Shown piece after piece: positions 36,315 to 48,142 of a stretch of DNA of 64,000 nucleotides. The notes beneath the pieces were generated by a model. That model was not told the origin of the DNA. It saw nothing but the letters and a program-made list of their open reading frames with translations, and did not search any database. Location: contig JAOWCC010000655.1 in NCBI GenBank assembly GCA_030867875.1, positions 9,508,269-9,572,268 on the forward strand, in the 5' to 3' direction. Source of the DNA: Actinernus sp. WN-2022 (taxonomy: Eukaryota; Cnidaria; Anthozoa; Actiniaria; Actinernidae). Numbering within the stretch: the stretch's first letter is position 1; each line of letters opens with the position of its first letter. Position numbers and translations under genes: made by a program.

Positions 36315-39300
36315 TACCTTAAATTTAGTAGTGCATTTAAGTTACCTTTACTGTGTGTCCTTTAATTTAGTAGTGCATTTAAGTTACCTTTACTGTGTGT
36401 CCTTTAATTTAGTAGTGCATTTAAGTTACCTTTACTGTGTGTCCTTAAATTTAGTAGTGCATTTAAGTTACCTTTACTGTGTGTCCTTTAATTTAGTATT
36501 GCATTTAAGTTACCTTTACTGTGTGTCCTTTAATTTAGTATTGCATTTAAGTTACCTTTACTGTGTGTCCTTTAATTTAGTAGTGCATTTAAGTTACCTT
36601 TACTGTGTGTCCTTTAATTTAGTATTGCATTTAAGTTACCTTTACTGTGTGTCCTTTAATTTAGTAGTGCATTTAAGTTACCTTTACTGTGTGTCCTTTA
36701 ATTTAGTAGTGCATTTAAGTTACCTTTACTGTGTGTCCTTAAATTTAGTAGTGCATTTAAGTTACCTTTACTGTGTGTCCTTTAATTTAATAGTGCATTT
36801 AAGTTACCTTTACTGTGTGTCCTTTAATTTAGTAGTGCATTTAAGTTACCTTTACTGTGTGTCCTTAAATTTAGTATTGCATTTAAGTTACCTTTACTGT
36901 GTGTCCTTAAATTTAGTAGTGCATTTAAGTTACCTTTACTGTGTGTCCTTTAATTTAGTATTGCATTTAAGTTACCTTTACTGTGTGTCCTTTAATTTAG
37001 TATTGCATTTAAGTTACCTTTACTGTGTGTCCTTAAATTTAGTAGTGCATTTAAGTTACCTTTAGTGTGTGTCCTTTAATTTAGTAGTGCATTTAAGTTA
37101 CCTTTACTGTGTGTCCTTTAATTTAGTAGTGCATTTAAAGTTACCTTTACTGTGTGTCCTTTAATTTAGTAGTGCATTTAAGTTACCTTTACTGTGTGTC
37201 CTTTAATTTAGTAGTGCATTTAAGTTACCTTTACTGTGTGTCCTTTAATTTAGTAGTGCATTTAAGTTACCTTTACTGTGTGTCCTTTAATTTAGTAGTG
37301 CATTTAAGTTACCTTTACTGTGTGTCCTTTAATTTAGTAGTGCATTTAAGTTACCTTTACTGTGTGTCCTTTAATTTAGTATTGCATTTAAGTTACCTTT
37401 ACTGTGTGTCCTTTAATTTAGTAGTGCATTTAAGTTACCTTTACTGTGTGTCCTTTAATTTAGTATTGCATTTAAGTTACCTTTACTGTGTGTCCTTTAA
37501 TTTAGTAGTGCATTTAAGTTACCTTTACTGTGTGTCCTTTATTTTAGTAGTGCATTTAAGTTACCTTTACTGTGTGTCCTTTAATTTAGTAGTGCATTTA
37601 AGTTACCTTTACTGTGTGTCCTTTAATTTAGTAGTGCATTTAAGTTACCTTTACTGTGTGTCCTTTAATTTAGTAGTGCATTTAAGTTACCTTTACTGTG
37701 TGTCCTTTAATTTAGTAGTGCATTTAAGTTACCTTTACTGTGTGTCCTTTAATTTAGTAGTGCATTTAAGTTACCTTTAATGTGTGTCCTTTAATTTAGT
37801 AGTGCATTTAAGTTACCTTTACTGTGTGTCCTTTAATTTAGTAGTGCATTTAAGTTACCTTTACTGTGTGTCGTTTAATTTAGTAGTGCATTTAAAGTTA
37901 CCTTTACTGTGTGTCCTTTAATTTAGTAGTGCATTTAAGTTACCTTTACTGTGTGTCCTTTAATTTAGTAGTGCATTTAAAGTTACCTTTACTGTGTGTC
38001 CTTTAATTTAGTAGTGCATTTAAGTTACCTTTACTGTGTGTCCTTTAATTTAGTAGTGCATTTAAGTTACCTTTACTGTGTGTCCTTTAATGTAGTAGTG
38101 CATTTAAGTTACCTTTACTGTGTGTCCTTTAATTTAGTAGTGCATTTAAGTTACCTTTACTGTGTGTCCTTTAATTTAGTAGTGCATTTAAGTTACCTTT
38201 ACTGTGTGTCCTTTAATTTAATAGTGCATTTAAGTTACCTTTACTGTGTGTCCTTTAATTTAGTAGTGCATTTAAGTTACCTTTACTGTGTGTCCTTAAA
38301 TTTAGTATTGCATTTAAGTTACCTTTACTGTGTGTCCTTAAATTTAGTAGTGCATTTAAGTTACCTTTACTGTGTGTCCTTTAATTTAGTAGTGCATTTA
38401 AGTTACCTTTACTGTGTGTCCTTTAATTTAGTAGTGCATTTAAGTTACCTTTACTGTGTGTCCTTTAATTTAATAGTGCATTTAAGTTACCTTTACTGTG
38501 TGTCCTTTAATTTAGTAGTGCATTTAAGTTACCTTTACTGTGTGTCCTTAAATTTAGTATTGCATTTAAGATACCTTTACTGTGTGTCCTTAAATTTAGT
38601 AGTGCATTTAAGTTACCTTTACTGTGTGTCCTTTAATTTAGTATTGCATTTAAGTTACCTTTACTGTGTGTTCTTTAATTTAGTATTGCATTTAAGTTAC
38701 CTTTACTGTGTGTCCTTTAATTTAGTAGTGCATTTAAGTTACCTTTACTGTGTGTCCTTTAATTTAGTAGTGCATTTAAGTTACCTTTACTGTGTGTCCT
38801 TTAATTTAGTAGTGCATTTAAAGTTACCTTTACTGTGTGTCCTTTAATTTAGTAGTGCATTTAAGTTACCTTTACTGTGTGTCCTTTAATTTAGTAGTGC
38901 ATTTAAGTTACCTTTACTGTGTGTCCTTTAATTTAGTAGTGCATTTAAGTTACCTTTACTGTGTGTCCTTTAATTTAGTAGTGCATTTAAGTTACCTTTA
39001 CTGTGTGTCCTTTAATTTAGTAGTGCATTTAAGTTACCTTTACTGTGTGTCCTTTAATTTAGTAGTGCATTTAAGTTACCTTTACTGTGTGTCCTTTAAT
39101 TTAGTAGTGCATTTAAGTTACCTTTACTGTGTGTCCTTTAATTTAGTAGTGCATTTAAGTTACCTTTACTGTGTGTCCTTTAATTTAGTAGTGCATTTAA
39201 AGTTACCTTTACTGTGTGTCCTTTAATTTAGTAGTGCATTTAAGTTACCTTTACTGTGTGTCCTTTAATTTAGTAGTGCATTTAAGTTATCTTTACTGTG

Positions 39301-39325
39301 TGTCCTTTAATTTAGTAGTTAATTT
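36315..39325. repeat. 42-bp minisatellite (about 71 copies) in an intron
   Basis: Head-to-tail 42-bp units (GCATTTAAGTTACCTTTACT, GTGTGTCCTTTAATTTAGTAGT) with very low divergence. Variants are AAATTTAG, TATTGC and AATAGT. One-base insertions (TTTAAAGTT) at five or six places shift the reading phase. The unit is a multiple of three, which creates long periodic ORFs that are not genes. It begins only about 55 bp upstream, in gene orientation, of the acceptor of the 36173-36261 exon. Confidence 0.97.
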
Positions 39326-39600
39326 AAGGGACTTTGCTGTACCACTTAAAGTATTTAAATATACTAGCAATTTTAAGGACATTTCAGGATATTCTTAAAA
39401 ATGGTATTCACTTTAAGTGCATTTAAGGTGCTGCCTTAAATTAATTTAAATATTCATAGTACCTTTAAGGATGTTTAAGAGTCATCCTAAATTTACTAGT
39501 TATTTTAAGTTCATTTACGCTACGTTTAAGAACAATCCTAAATGTACTAGTTACTTTTAGTGCATGTACATCATGTATTAAGCATGAATAGTTTCAAATA
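39326..39600. repeat. Degenerate edge of the 42-bp minisatellite
   Basis: Diverged versions of the unit (TTTAAGTGCATTTAAGGTGC, CCTAAATTTACTAGTTATTT, CCTAAATGTACTAGTTACTT) fade out rightwards, as expected at the old end of an expanding array. Confidence 0.75.
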
Positions 39601-41939
39601 AAACTTTCTAAATACAACTCACGGTCAAAAAGAATTATCACCAGTTCATCTATGTTAGGAATACAGTATTTATTTTCGTGTTTTTTTAACTTTGCCAATA
39701 TGGCATTTCGGAGCTTGGCCTGGAGCACTTAGCCTGCGAAACAGCCAACACCGAGGAGTATATTGGCACATGCATATAAAAACCTTTTATTGACTGACAC
39801 AGTGATCTTTGCTGCTGAAGACGCCCAGGGTCGCAATCGTATACTTGTTTTGCAGGCCAGATGTTCATTCATATTCGCATCCTAAATATTCTAACAAAAG
39901 TTGCTCGAGAAAAATCACAATGTTAGCGACGTATGCACAATATACTGCCACCCTCAAGACGAATGTTCAGGATGTAAATATGAATGAACAACGGGCCTGC
40001 AAAACAAGCATATACAATCACGATGAAAAAAGCGAAGCCAACAATGTCAAACGAGCATTTTGTGACCGATTTTCTGTTATCAGCTAGGAGCCCATGACGA
40101 GGAGCGTCCATATCTCCTGTATAGGTGTCAAGGCGTTTTCACAAATTTGGCTATTTAAAGAATGTTCTTCCAGCCAATTGTTGGATTGCACAAGTGACGG
40201 AACAAGCCATGCCTCATTAGCTACTTTTGCTTTTCCAAACAACATGGCTGCTAGCTACGATTTTGTGATTTTCTTTCCTTAGGAATAATTGCAATTAGTA
40301 TATACCACAGGAGCTTGCAATGAAGATATTCTTTTTAAAAGCTATTCTGCAGAGGTATTTACCCTGGGAATTTTTCTGACATAAAATAGATCCTGGGAGC
40401 ATTCGAAAAATACATCGCTCGCTCATTGGCGATTTCCGGTTGCAAAACATCAATGGGATCCTTATTTTTTTTAAATTTGATAAGATTTCACAGGGTCCGC
40501 TCACAATTACTTTTGACTCTGGGAATACAATAGAAATAAGGTGCCTCGACTCCTGGGAATGGTAAAAAATGTACCTTGACTCCTGGGAGCGACTAGCATG
40601 CCAGGAACATGTTTTGACTTGTGGAAGTTGAGCCTGGTTTTTTTAGCATGCAAGGAATATTCCCTGACCCACCCTGGGATTTGTTTTTTTTTGGCTAGGA
40701 AATTTTAGCTTTCCTGGGAATCTGTGACTACTTCTTCTGAGCTGGGAAAAATTCACATAAACCCATTACCTGGGAAAGTGTCTTCGAATGTTTTCATCCT
40801 GGTTAAACAGAAGAGCTTTTTATTTGCTAGCGGTTTTTAATATCGTCTAATTTGAAAGATAACTGTACGAAATGATCACTACTGCAGTTATTCCAGTTGT
40901 TTGAACAATTTTCCCATTGCAATCTCTCGATACCATACCAGTGAATATCACTTTTCGCGCGTTCTGATTGGCTGCTCAACTGAACAGTGAATATGATTTC
41001 ATATTCACCTCCGAGCGAAGCAGCGATCACCTGGCGCTAGCTTTTCTCCATTTGACAGAAAATAAAATAACTATTTAGTGCTGGCTCTTCACCTGCAGTG
41101 TTGTATATACTGAAACAAGTATTCACCTCGGTGTCGGTGAATAGTGGTGCATATTTACTTCGCCGCTCCACTATTCACCTCCCCTTCGGTGAATAATGGT
41201 AAACAAGAGTAACGGAAACAGTCTTAGAAATAATCTTTCTTGTAAAAACGCTGTGACATAGGCCTAGTGTGCGGGATGGACGCTCCTGCTATTATACATT
41301 GGATTATTACTTCCTGTTGTTATTTTAAAGTATTTTAACTCGTAAGTCGGGTATATACACGTTGTGACATGACAGCTCAATGGCCTTTTTTCAGACCCGT
41401 AGTCTTTAAGTGGACTTTTATTACTTAAAATGAAAGTTCTGAGAAAACAAGAACGTTTCCTTTTTCTTAACTGCTACCATCGCAAAATTCAAATAGTTTA
41501 CTGATTCCTTTTTATTCCAGGAAAAAAATATATTTGAAAAAGTTTAAAAAGTCATAGGATATTTCGCTTTTATATTCGTACAGGAACATATACACAACAA
41601 TCATTTCGTTGAAGGTAAACAACGCTTTCACCTCAAAATCAATATAGAAATAGTCTACTGGTTATTTTTTTTGGGCCGCCAGGAGATGGTAGTAGCCACA
41701 AAATATTGATTACCGAAGAATATATAATATCTACATTCGGTATTGAATTAAGCGTCACTGAATAGTGACTTTGTGGTCACTTGGTAAACTTCATTTTCGT
41801 TTTCGTGTCTATGGCCAGTTATAAAAGAAATGAACTTTTTATGGCCCCTATAAGCCATCGTAGGTTTGAGTTTTAAATTGCCCTCTCTGTCTTTTTTTTC
41901 TTTATTCCATCGTCTAGAGAAAAATATATTAAATACTGG
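39601..41939. other. Intronic stretch of the CUB-EGF-fibrinogen gene
   Basis: No exon recognised. 40470-40640 has several ACTCCTGGGAATG/GACTCCTGGGAGC repeats. 41129-41215 has inverted GGTGAATA/TATTCACC words (TATTCACCTCGGTGTCGGTGAATA and a larger pair around it), the remains of a small foldback element. Confidence 0.5.
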
Positions 41940-42360
41940 CGCTCACCACTAACCATGTGGGTCGGAGCGCTTTGATCGAGCGATAAACCAGTAGGCATGC
42001 GCATTAACGTTATATACTTAGTTCACGCTGTTTAATTTACAGCTCATATTATGATCACCTAATTAGAAAAGAGGGAATATGAAATTAGCAACGCGCGAGA
42101 TGCTATCAATTCATTTTAATTACTTACTAACCTTATGATTCTCGTAAAGGAACTGTTATTGACCAAAAAATACACCAATCTTTAAAGGCACCTTCGAACA
42201 GTGACGACATTCGAACCCTGATGTGCTTAAACATATCTACTTTAAAGGTATTGAAATACAATATCGGGTTACATGTCTTCAGGCACGTTCCGATAACGGA
42301 GGTCATAGCTATTAGACAAGACGAGAAGAGTCGGTTGATAACCAATTACAGAGAGTGACA
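41940..42360 (-). repeat. Minus-strand pieces of dispersed repeats R2/R3
   Basis: 41945-42010 is the reverse complement of the 22530-22590 / 28455-28512 segment (TGCGCATGCC, CGCTCGATC, CTCCGACCCACA). 42185-42215 (GAACAGTGACGACATTCGAA) is the reverse complement of the 20558-20580 segment. Confidence 0.7.
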
Positions 42361-42849
42361 GGAGAGATCGGTTTCGCACAAAAATAAATCATATCAGGCT
42401 CATTTTTCTTCTCTTCTATGCAAATGTTGATCAACTAAAATGACATCCTTCCCTGACTCCACGTATGTACAATTAAATGCTCATGTTTACACTTCGTGGC
42501 GCTGTCGTAGACTGAAACGACACAAAAATAATCCGACTACTGCGATGATTTATATACATGTAGGTACTATCGCAATCAACCCATTATCAACTTTCCAATT
42601 GCTGGTTTGCAATCTGATCCCCCCTGATATTCAGATAGCAAAGACGTGGCGGCCATGTTGGTTAATCTAACAAGAGAAGCTAACGATCAATCTTTTGTTA
42701 ACGTTGACCAAGATGGCGGCGATCTTTTGTTTAGGTTCAACCAAGATGGCGGCGATGGCGTTACGCGAAAACAAGCAGTGGAGAAAGAGAATAAAAAGTT
42801 ATAATTTTGTGTTCCACTTTTCGGCTGTATAAAATCTGAACGCGGTTTA

Positions 42850-42990
42850 CCGTCCCTTCACAATACATGCAGTAGGGACAGCGCGCCTCCCACGGTCAAA
42901 ACACTTTACAGTCCCTATCCTGATCCCCAAAACTTATCCTACAGATAAATTTAAACCAAAATGGAGAGCAAAAAATACATGATTCGTGTC
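42850..42990 (+). repeat. Direct repeat, left copy (partner 44005-44145)
   Basis: CAGCGCGCCTCCCACGGTCAAAACACTTTACAGTCCCTATCCTGAT-like sequence recurs at 44005-44145 with about 90 percent identity by eye. The two copies flank the 43292-43828 MITE and about 300 bp on each side. Confidence 0.8.
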
Positions 42991-43291
42991 AGGTTTGAAG
43001 CTCGAGCCTTCCGACTACGGTGGAAGAGTGATACCACGACTCGAATCGAACACCGATAGTAAGACACGTGACAAAGTTAATATACATGTATATCCTGTTT
43101 ATTTATCAGTTTCGTGATATAATTATATGTGCGAAGGTACCGGTTTTGAACATATTTCCGATTTCGAATTATTCGTGCACTGTTATGAAGAGCCGTACAG
43201 ATGTTTCATTGGCTCGCACACGGGGTCACTGGTAGTAACGCAATCGGCTGCTTTTCCAGGCAAAGTTTCCTATCGCTACGGACTTTACATA

Positions 43292-43828
43292 CAGTCGAAG
43301 CTCTCGTAAGCGACCACCTCGGTAATTCGTAAAAGCTGTCGTAACTAGAGCTGGTCGCTTACGAGAATGAGCTCTCGTAAGCGACCACGCGCTAAATCAA
43401 TAGAAGGTGGTCGCTTACGAGAGGTTTTAGCTCTTTTGATATGTAATTTAATACCTTATGTAATTTGATGTACGTTATGTACATGTAATTATACGGTTAT
43501 TGTTTATCACCGATATTGAAGAGGTTTGCGAATGTCCCGCTGTCATGACGCATCAACGGCAGAGATTCGAACTGGAACTTCTCGTATTGACATATTAAAG
43601 TGTTGAGTAATACGAATCAGACTCTTGAGTGCTCGCTTACGAGAGCTTAAAAACAAAGAACCACGTAGTTGGTAATTCCACAAAGTGGTCGCGGTCGCTT
43701 ACGAGAGCGGTCGCTTACGAGAGCTTTTAATTACAGAGATTAAGTGACAATTCAAATGGGGTTTCGCGATGGTGGTCGTAACTAGAGCTGGTCGCTTACG
43801 AGAGTGGTAGCAAGGAGAGCTTCGACTG
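43292..43828. mobile_element. 537-bp MITE with TA duplication and many internal hairpins
   Basis: Ends CAGTCGAAGCTCTC and GAGAGCTTCGACTG are inverted and flanked by TA (43290-43291, 43829-43830), a Tc1/mariner signature. The inside has about eight copies of GTCGCTTACGAGAG in both orientations and a repeated GTCGTAACTAGAGCTGGTCG, so the element can fold in many ways. No coding region. Confidence 0.88.
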
Positions 43829-44004
43829 TAGCAGTATATTCGTTCCTATACAAGTTATAACCCAGAAAATTGACATTCCTACTGATTTTAATGTGCTTTT
43901 CCCAGAAAACCGTGAAAGGGTCTATTTCAACATGTTGTCACAACCTCTTGTTTCAAGTCGATTCAACTTAAGAGCATCTCCTACGCCATTTACAAGCACG
44001 ACAT

Positions 44005-44145
44005 ATGAGATGCCGCCCTTCACAAGACATGCATTATGGACAGCGCGTCTCCCACGGTCAAAACACTTCACAGTCCCTATCCCGATCCCCAAAACTTATC
44101 CTACAGATAACTTTAAACCAAAATGGAGAGGAAAAAATTAGGGAA
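44005..44145 (+). repeat. Direct repeat, right copy
   Basis: Partner of 42850-42990. Just after it, 44142-44165 is a short perfect hairpin (TTCTGAGGTT / AACCTCAGAA). Confidence 0.8.
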
Positions 44146-44397
44146 TGTTCTGAGGTTTGAACCTCAGAATATAAATGAAATGTGGGCGGAGATTCTTATT
44201 ATTACCCGACAGCAGTTATTGACAATAGGGACGCCGCGAAACGTCATCAGACCCAAGACGGCGGCGCCCGCGATCAAAATGGCTCATACTTTTCTTCAAC
44301 ATATATATTTTCAACTTAGACCATATTACCAACAATTTAGCGGCGACTTGTTCCATCATTAAAGGGTTTCTTTAAAGTGCGATTGGATAATACTTAC

Positions 44398-44523
44398 CAG
44401 AAATGACCGACGACTGACAAATGGATCCAGTAAACTTTGCAGTACAGTTACAAGTGTATCCGTCTAACTGGTCTGTACACGAGCCTCCATGTTGGCAAGG
44501 GTTGCAGGAACACTCATTAAAAC
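44398..44523 (-). CDS. EGF-like domain exon
   Basis: Acceptor TTTTTGCAG|GTTTTAATGAG (44524/44523) and donor TTTCTG|GTAAGTATT (44398/44397). It encodes one EGF module with six cysteines in the C-C-C-C-C-C order: ECSCNPCQHGGSCTDQ, DGYTCNCTAKFTGSIC. No calcium-binding DxDE start is present, so it is a plain EGF repeat. Both ends are phase 1, as in shuffled extracellular modules. It lies between the CUB exon (46674-47030) and the fibrinogen exons on the same strand. The next intron is 8.1 kb. Confidence 0.92.
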
Positions 44524-46018
44524 CTGCAAAAAGAGCAAACTTACTGTTTCGCATATGACTCGTGATCATTATCAATTGATGCGATGGCATCAAAAGTGAA
44601 TTCTTGATTATTCGAAACACACTGTATCGTAGACACAAATTATGTTCACAGTTTTTAATTAGTGGTACGCGCAAGCGCAGAACACGAGTTATTAGGGTTA
44701 GTGCTCCGAGCTAATTTATTCATCGTTTTATGGTGTGTACTTCGTTTTTTTTCTGTGTATATCGGGGATTCTCTGTTTGCTATCCGAATAGTCTTCGATT
44801 TTCGAAGTTGTATTGACGGAGTTTATTGCATGAGTCCAAGTTTTCGATTCATCGGAAAGATTCATCAGAAAGACTCTTCGAAAGGATTTGGCCGTATTGT
44901 TAAATGTAATTATTATTCTGAAATGCCTTATAATTATTTTATCGCTACAACTATATTGTTAAAAACAGACATTTGGTCGCGTGATGTACTTACGAGAGAA
45001 GCCCGGAAATTCAGAAGCGCGTTTGGCTAAGCCTAGCAGAATTTCATGACTTGAATGTACTATGTTGGCAGTTTTGGGATGCAACAGAGATAGATATGTT
45101 AATGTACACTGAACTGTTTTCGCGACAAAGCTCCCCGAGTCTCATGGCACGTTCAAAATACATCCCTAGGCTCAGAGATAGAACTTGCTGCACTCTTTAT
45201 TCGTACTCGTCAGGGTGAATATAAGCTTAAAGTTCGGTTGGCCATACAATAGCCAAACAAAAGCTTATGGAAAAGCTTAGTAATATACATAATAACAATA
45301 ATGTGATCAGTTCGAGAAATGATACGGTAAATATCACTGAAATGTCAAATAGTTTGAATTTGATGGTCGAACGCGAACAGCTAAGCACTGTATTGTTATC
45401 TAGTAAAGGCTTGAATACTGATCAATCTAGGAGTAGGAAGCACAAATCAAGATTGTCTGCAGTTAGAAATCGTGATAGAGGACCTTCAAGAATACCAGTG
45501 AGAAAAATAATAAGCCTGTTTTTAAAAAAACATGTGTTTTCTTTGATCTTCCAGCCAGTTGACCTCCGGGTCATGCACTATTTATATTTGATAAAACGTT
45601 TGCAAGTTACATTTGGCTAGCGTTAGATTCTCCAAAACTCAATTCTGCGCCGATGTGGAACGGATAAAAACTCGTTTTAACCTCTTCAATGTGTGATTTC
45701 GAAGTTCACCGTGGAATTTTAATTTAAAGATCAATTTGATTTAGCTACACTAAATAATAACTTTGTCACACAATCCTTGTACAGATTGGAATGTTCTAGA
45801 CGTAATCAAGCTATGAATAGGTCGTTTATTCCACACAATAGTAATTTAACTCGTGGATGCACGCATGTTCAGAACGAGTTATTGGGTTTAGGTGGATACG
45901 AGATAATTTATTCGTCGTTTTTTTCTGACTCGACGACTCGCCGTTGACTTTCCGAATGGCCGTCCAAGGTTTCGAAAAGATTTGGTCATGCTGGAGAAGA
46001 TGTATTGACGGTGCCCAT
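44524..46018. other. Intron between CUB and EGF exons
   Basis: No exon recognised. 44690-44825 and 45870-46010 are diverged copies of one sequence (GAACACGAGTTATTAGGG / GAACGAGTTATTGGGT, then TAATTTATTC). An open frame at 45267-45620 is Asn/Ser-rich with no motif. Confidence 0.45.
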
Positions 46019-46395
46019 CTAATGCCAGACACTTCAAACCTGGACAGACATGGTAGTGGGTCCCTCTCGATCACTTAGTGGTGATGACGTAACGATGACG
46101 TCATCGGCCACGTGATTTTAAGTACATGCCCATATATCCCTCATTTCTAATGCCAGCTGGCTCAAACCTAGACAGACATTGCAGTGGGTTGCTATCAATC
46201 AGTTAGTGGCGATGACGTAATGATGACATCGATTACATGATTTTAAGTACATGCCAATATCTCCCTCATTGATAATGCCAGACAGTTCAAACTTGGACAG
46301 GTATGGTATTGTTTTCCCATGATTCACTTAGTGGTGACGACGTAACGATGACGTCATTGGTCGCGTGATTTTTAGTATATACCAAAATAGCCCAC
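46019..46395 (+). repeat. Three tandem about 126-bp units with CRE-like words
   Basis: Units start near 46021, 46149 and 46274 (AATGCCAG). Each carries AGTGGYGAYGACGTAAYGATGACRTC; two contain the palindrome TGACGTCA. It sits in the intron between the CUB and EGF exons. Confidence 0.85.
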
Positions 46396-46673
46396 TAACC
46401 ATCCACGAGTTGCCCTTAGGGGCCCTATGTTCTCCGCATAAAACGAAACTACGTTTCTAATACACTTACATGTCATGACTAACTTCTTGACTAATAGTTA
46501 TTACACTTTTCAATATTGGTGATTATATTGATAAAAATGTTCTTTCACCGTCACAAATGTATGTTATTATTTTAAAAGATGCGCTAAGCAACATAGAAAA
46601 TGCCCTCTGCGGCTTTTTTTCATATAAGTCTATGCGTCACTTTCCATGAAGTAATGTTTATGTAACCACCTAC

Positions 46674-47030
46674 TTGTCGTAGTGTTGTAATGACTGGTGT
46701 ACGTAGCAATAAAGCCTTTGTTCCTCTTTGTGGCGTTGGATTTGAATATGACAAACATGTTATTGGAAGAAGACACCACTCCAGTAATGGGAGGGATGTG
46801 GCTACCGGAGAACACACCAAGAGATGTTGCTGTATCATCGACTCCGTCAAACACTTGCACATTATCAGCACTAATGTTAGGTTGGAGTGCAAACAATGGA
46901 AACCTCAAGACTATTTTGAAGCCTGAGCGGACGGACATTTTCCAAGAACAGTACTGGCCATTTGGGTAACATAAGCGATAATTTGGTGATTCAAAGGTAC
47001 CCCAGTTCTTATTAAGCGTGTAATTGCAAC
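46674..47030 (-). CDS. CUB domain exon
   Basis: Acceptor TCTTCTAG|GTTGCAATT (47031/47030) and donor ACGACAA|GTAGGT (46674/46673). It encodes a full CUB domain of about 115 residues: GCNYTLNKNWGTFESPNYR, YPNGQYCSWKM, KIVLRFPLF, VQVFDG, LGVFSG, MFVIFKSN and KGFIATY. The first disulfide pair is present; the second pair usual in CUB domains is missing. CUB folds are extracellular binding modules. Both boundaries are phase 1 and match the EGF exon. A signal-peptide exon should lie further upstream (beyond 47 kb) but I could not identify it. Confidence 0.92.
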
Positions 47031-47505
47031 CTAGAAGAAAAAAAACAAGACCGGCTTCAATCATAACCAAAATAAGATTTCAGCGTATTTTGATCATAGC
47101 TAACTATAGGATGTAACATAGTGATTGATACCAAAGAAAATCATACCATAACACAGAAATGAAGAGATTTGGTTTGAAGTACAAGATAGGAAAGCAATTA
47201 ACCTATCGTCCAGAATGCCGCGACACATACGCGAATTTTCTACGAAAGGCAGCACTAGATTTAAAAGACCAGTTTGGCGTATTGATTTTCAGTCTTTTGA
47301 TTTCGCATGAAAATGAGGCAAAAGGATTGAAACAGCTCAACATATTTTCCATACTGCGAGTGTGGCCCGATATTAAAAGTTTCCATGAAAGAAAGACCAA
47401 TTTTTAGGGCAGAAATGGACTTATAATTGCTCGAGATACTTTCTGATTTTATCTCATTTGGGTACAACTAACTTTCTCACTAACCAGCGACACACAGTTT
47501 TTGTA
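47031..47505. other. Upstream intron sequence
   Basis: An open frame on the plus strand (47159-47407) overlaps two minus-strand frames. None shows motif or splice support. Nothing assigned. Confidence 0.4.
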
Positions 47506-48010
47506 AAAGATGCAACAGTGTTAATGTACTTGTACAAGCAAGCACCACCAAATTCTTACTTATTTTCTAACTTATTTAGTATCAGTGAAATTGTTAAAAA
47601 GTATAGTTTTTATTATGAATATTAGAAGGATTATTATGAGTGAAGGTGTTAATTAAGTCTAGGTTTATATTATATGAGTGAAGGTATTATACATGTATGT
47701 GGTGTTAATGTACTTGTACAAGCAAGCACCACCAATTCTTACTTATTGTGAAGATGTTCAGTGATAATTTGAGAGTGGGTTATAATGAAATATGTAACCA
47801 GTGGTATGAAATTGATTAATGTGATTATGTCAAGGATAAGTGTTAGTGTGCTTGTGCAAGCAAGCACCACCAATTCATATTTATTTTAAAAATGTTGAGT
47901 GATAATTTGAAGAGTGGGTTATTATGAAATATATAAATAGTGGTATGAAATTGATTAATGTGATTATGCCATGGATATGATTTGATGAAATATGATATGT
48001 GAATAAATTA
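47506..48010 (+). repeat. Tandem duplication around TGTACTTGTACAAGCAAGC
   Basis: The word GTGTTAATGTACTTGTACAA plus GCAAGCACCACCAA occurs near 47517 and 47702 and, altered, near 47842. Copies two and three continue in parallel for about 140 bp (GTGATAATTTGA, GAGTGGGTTA, TGGTATGAAATTGATTAATG). Confidence 0.8.
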
Positions 48011-48121
48011 TGTAGGGGAACAATATATTATGGAAATAACTTCTTTGAATATTGAGTATAAAAATATGTCTTAAGCTAGTATATACCTGTAATCATTATT
48101 GGTTAAATGATGTTTACTCTA

Positions 48122-48142
48122 CCCCCCCCCCCCCCCCCCCCC
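48122..48142 (+). repeat. Poly-C run of about 21 bases
   Basis: Uninterrupted C homopolymer; its length is likely to be polymorphic or poorly resolved. Confidence 0.9.

Noticed and set aside
36315..39325. CRISPR-like regular repeat
   Set aside because: There are no unique spacers; whole 42-bp units are near-identical, in a eukaryotic intron.
36331..39398. Five long plus-strand frames of HLSYLYCVSFNLVV repeats
   Set aside because: They are the 42-bp minisatellite read in frame, broken only where one base is inserted; it lies in an intron of a minus-strand gene.
45267..45620. 117-codon plus-strand frame
   Set aside because: Asn/Ser-rich, no motif, no splice context, inside an intron of a minus-strand gene.
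47159..47467. Three overlapping frames on both strands
   Set aside because: Mutual antisense overlap and no recognisable motif.
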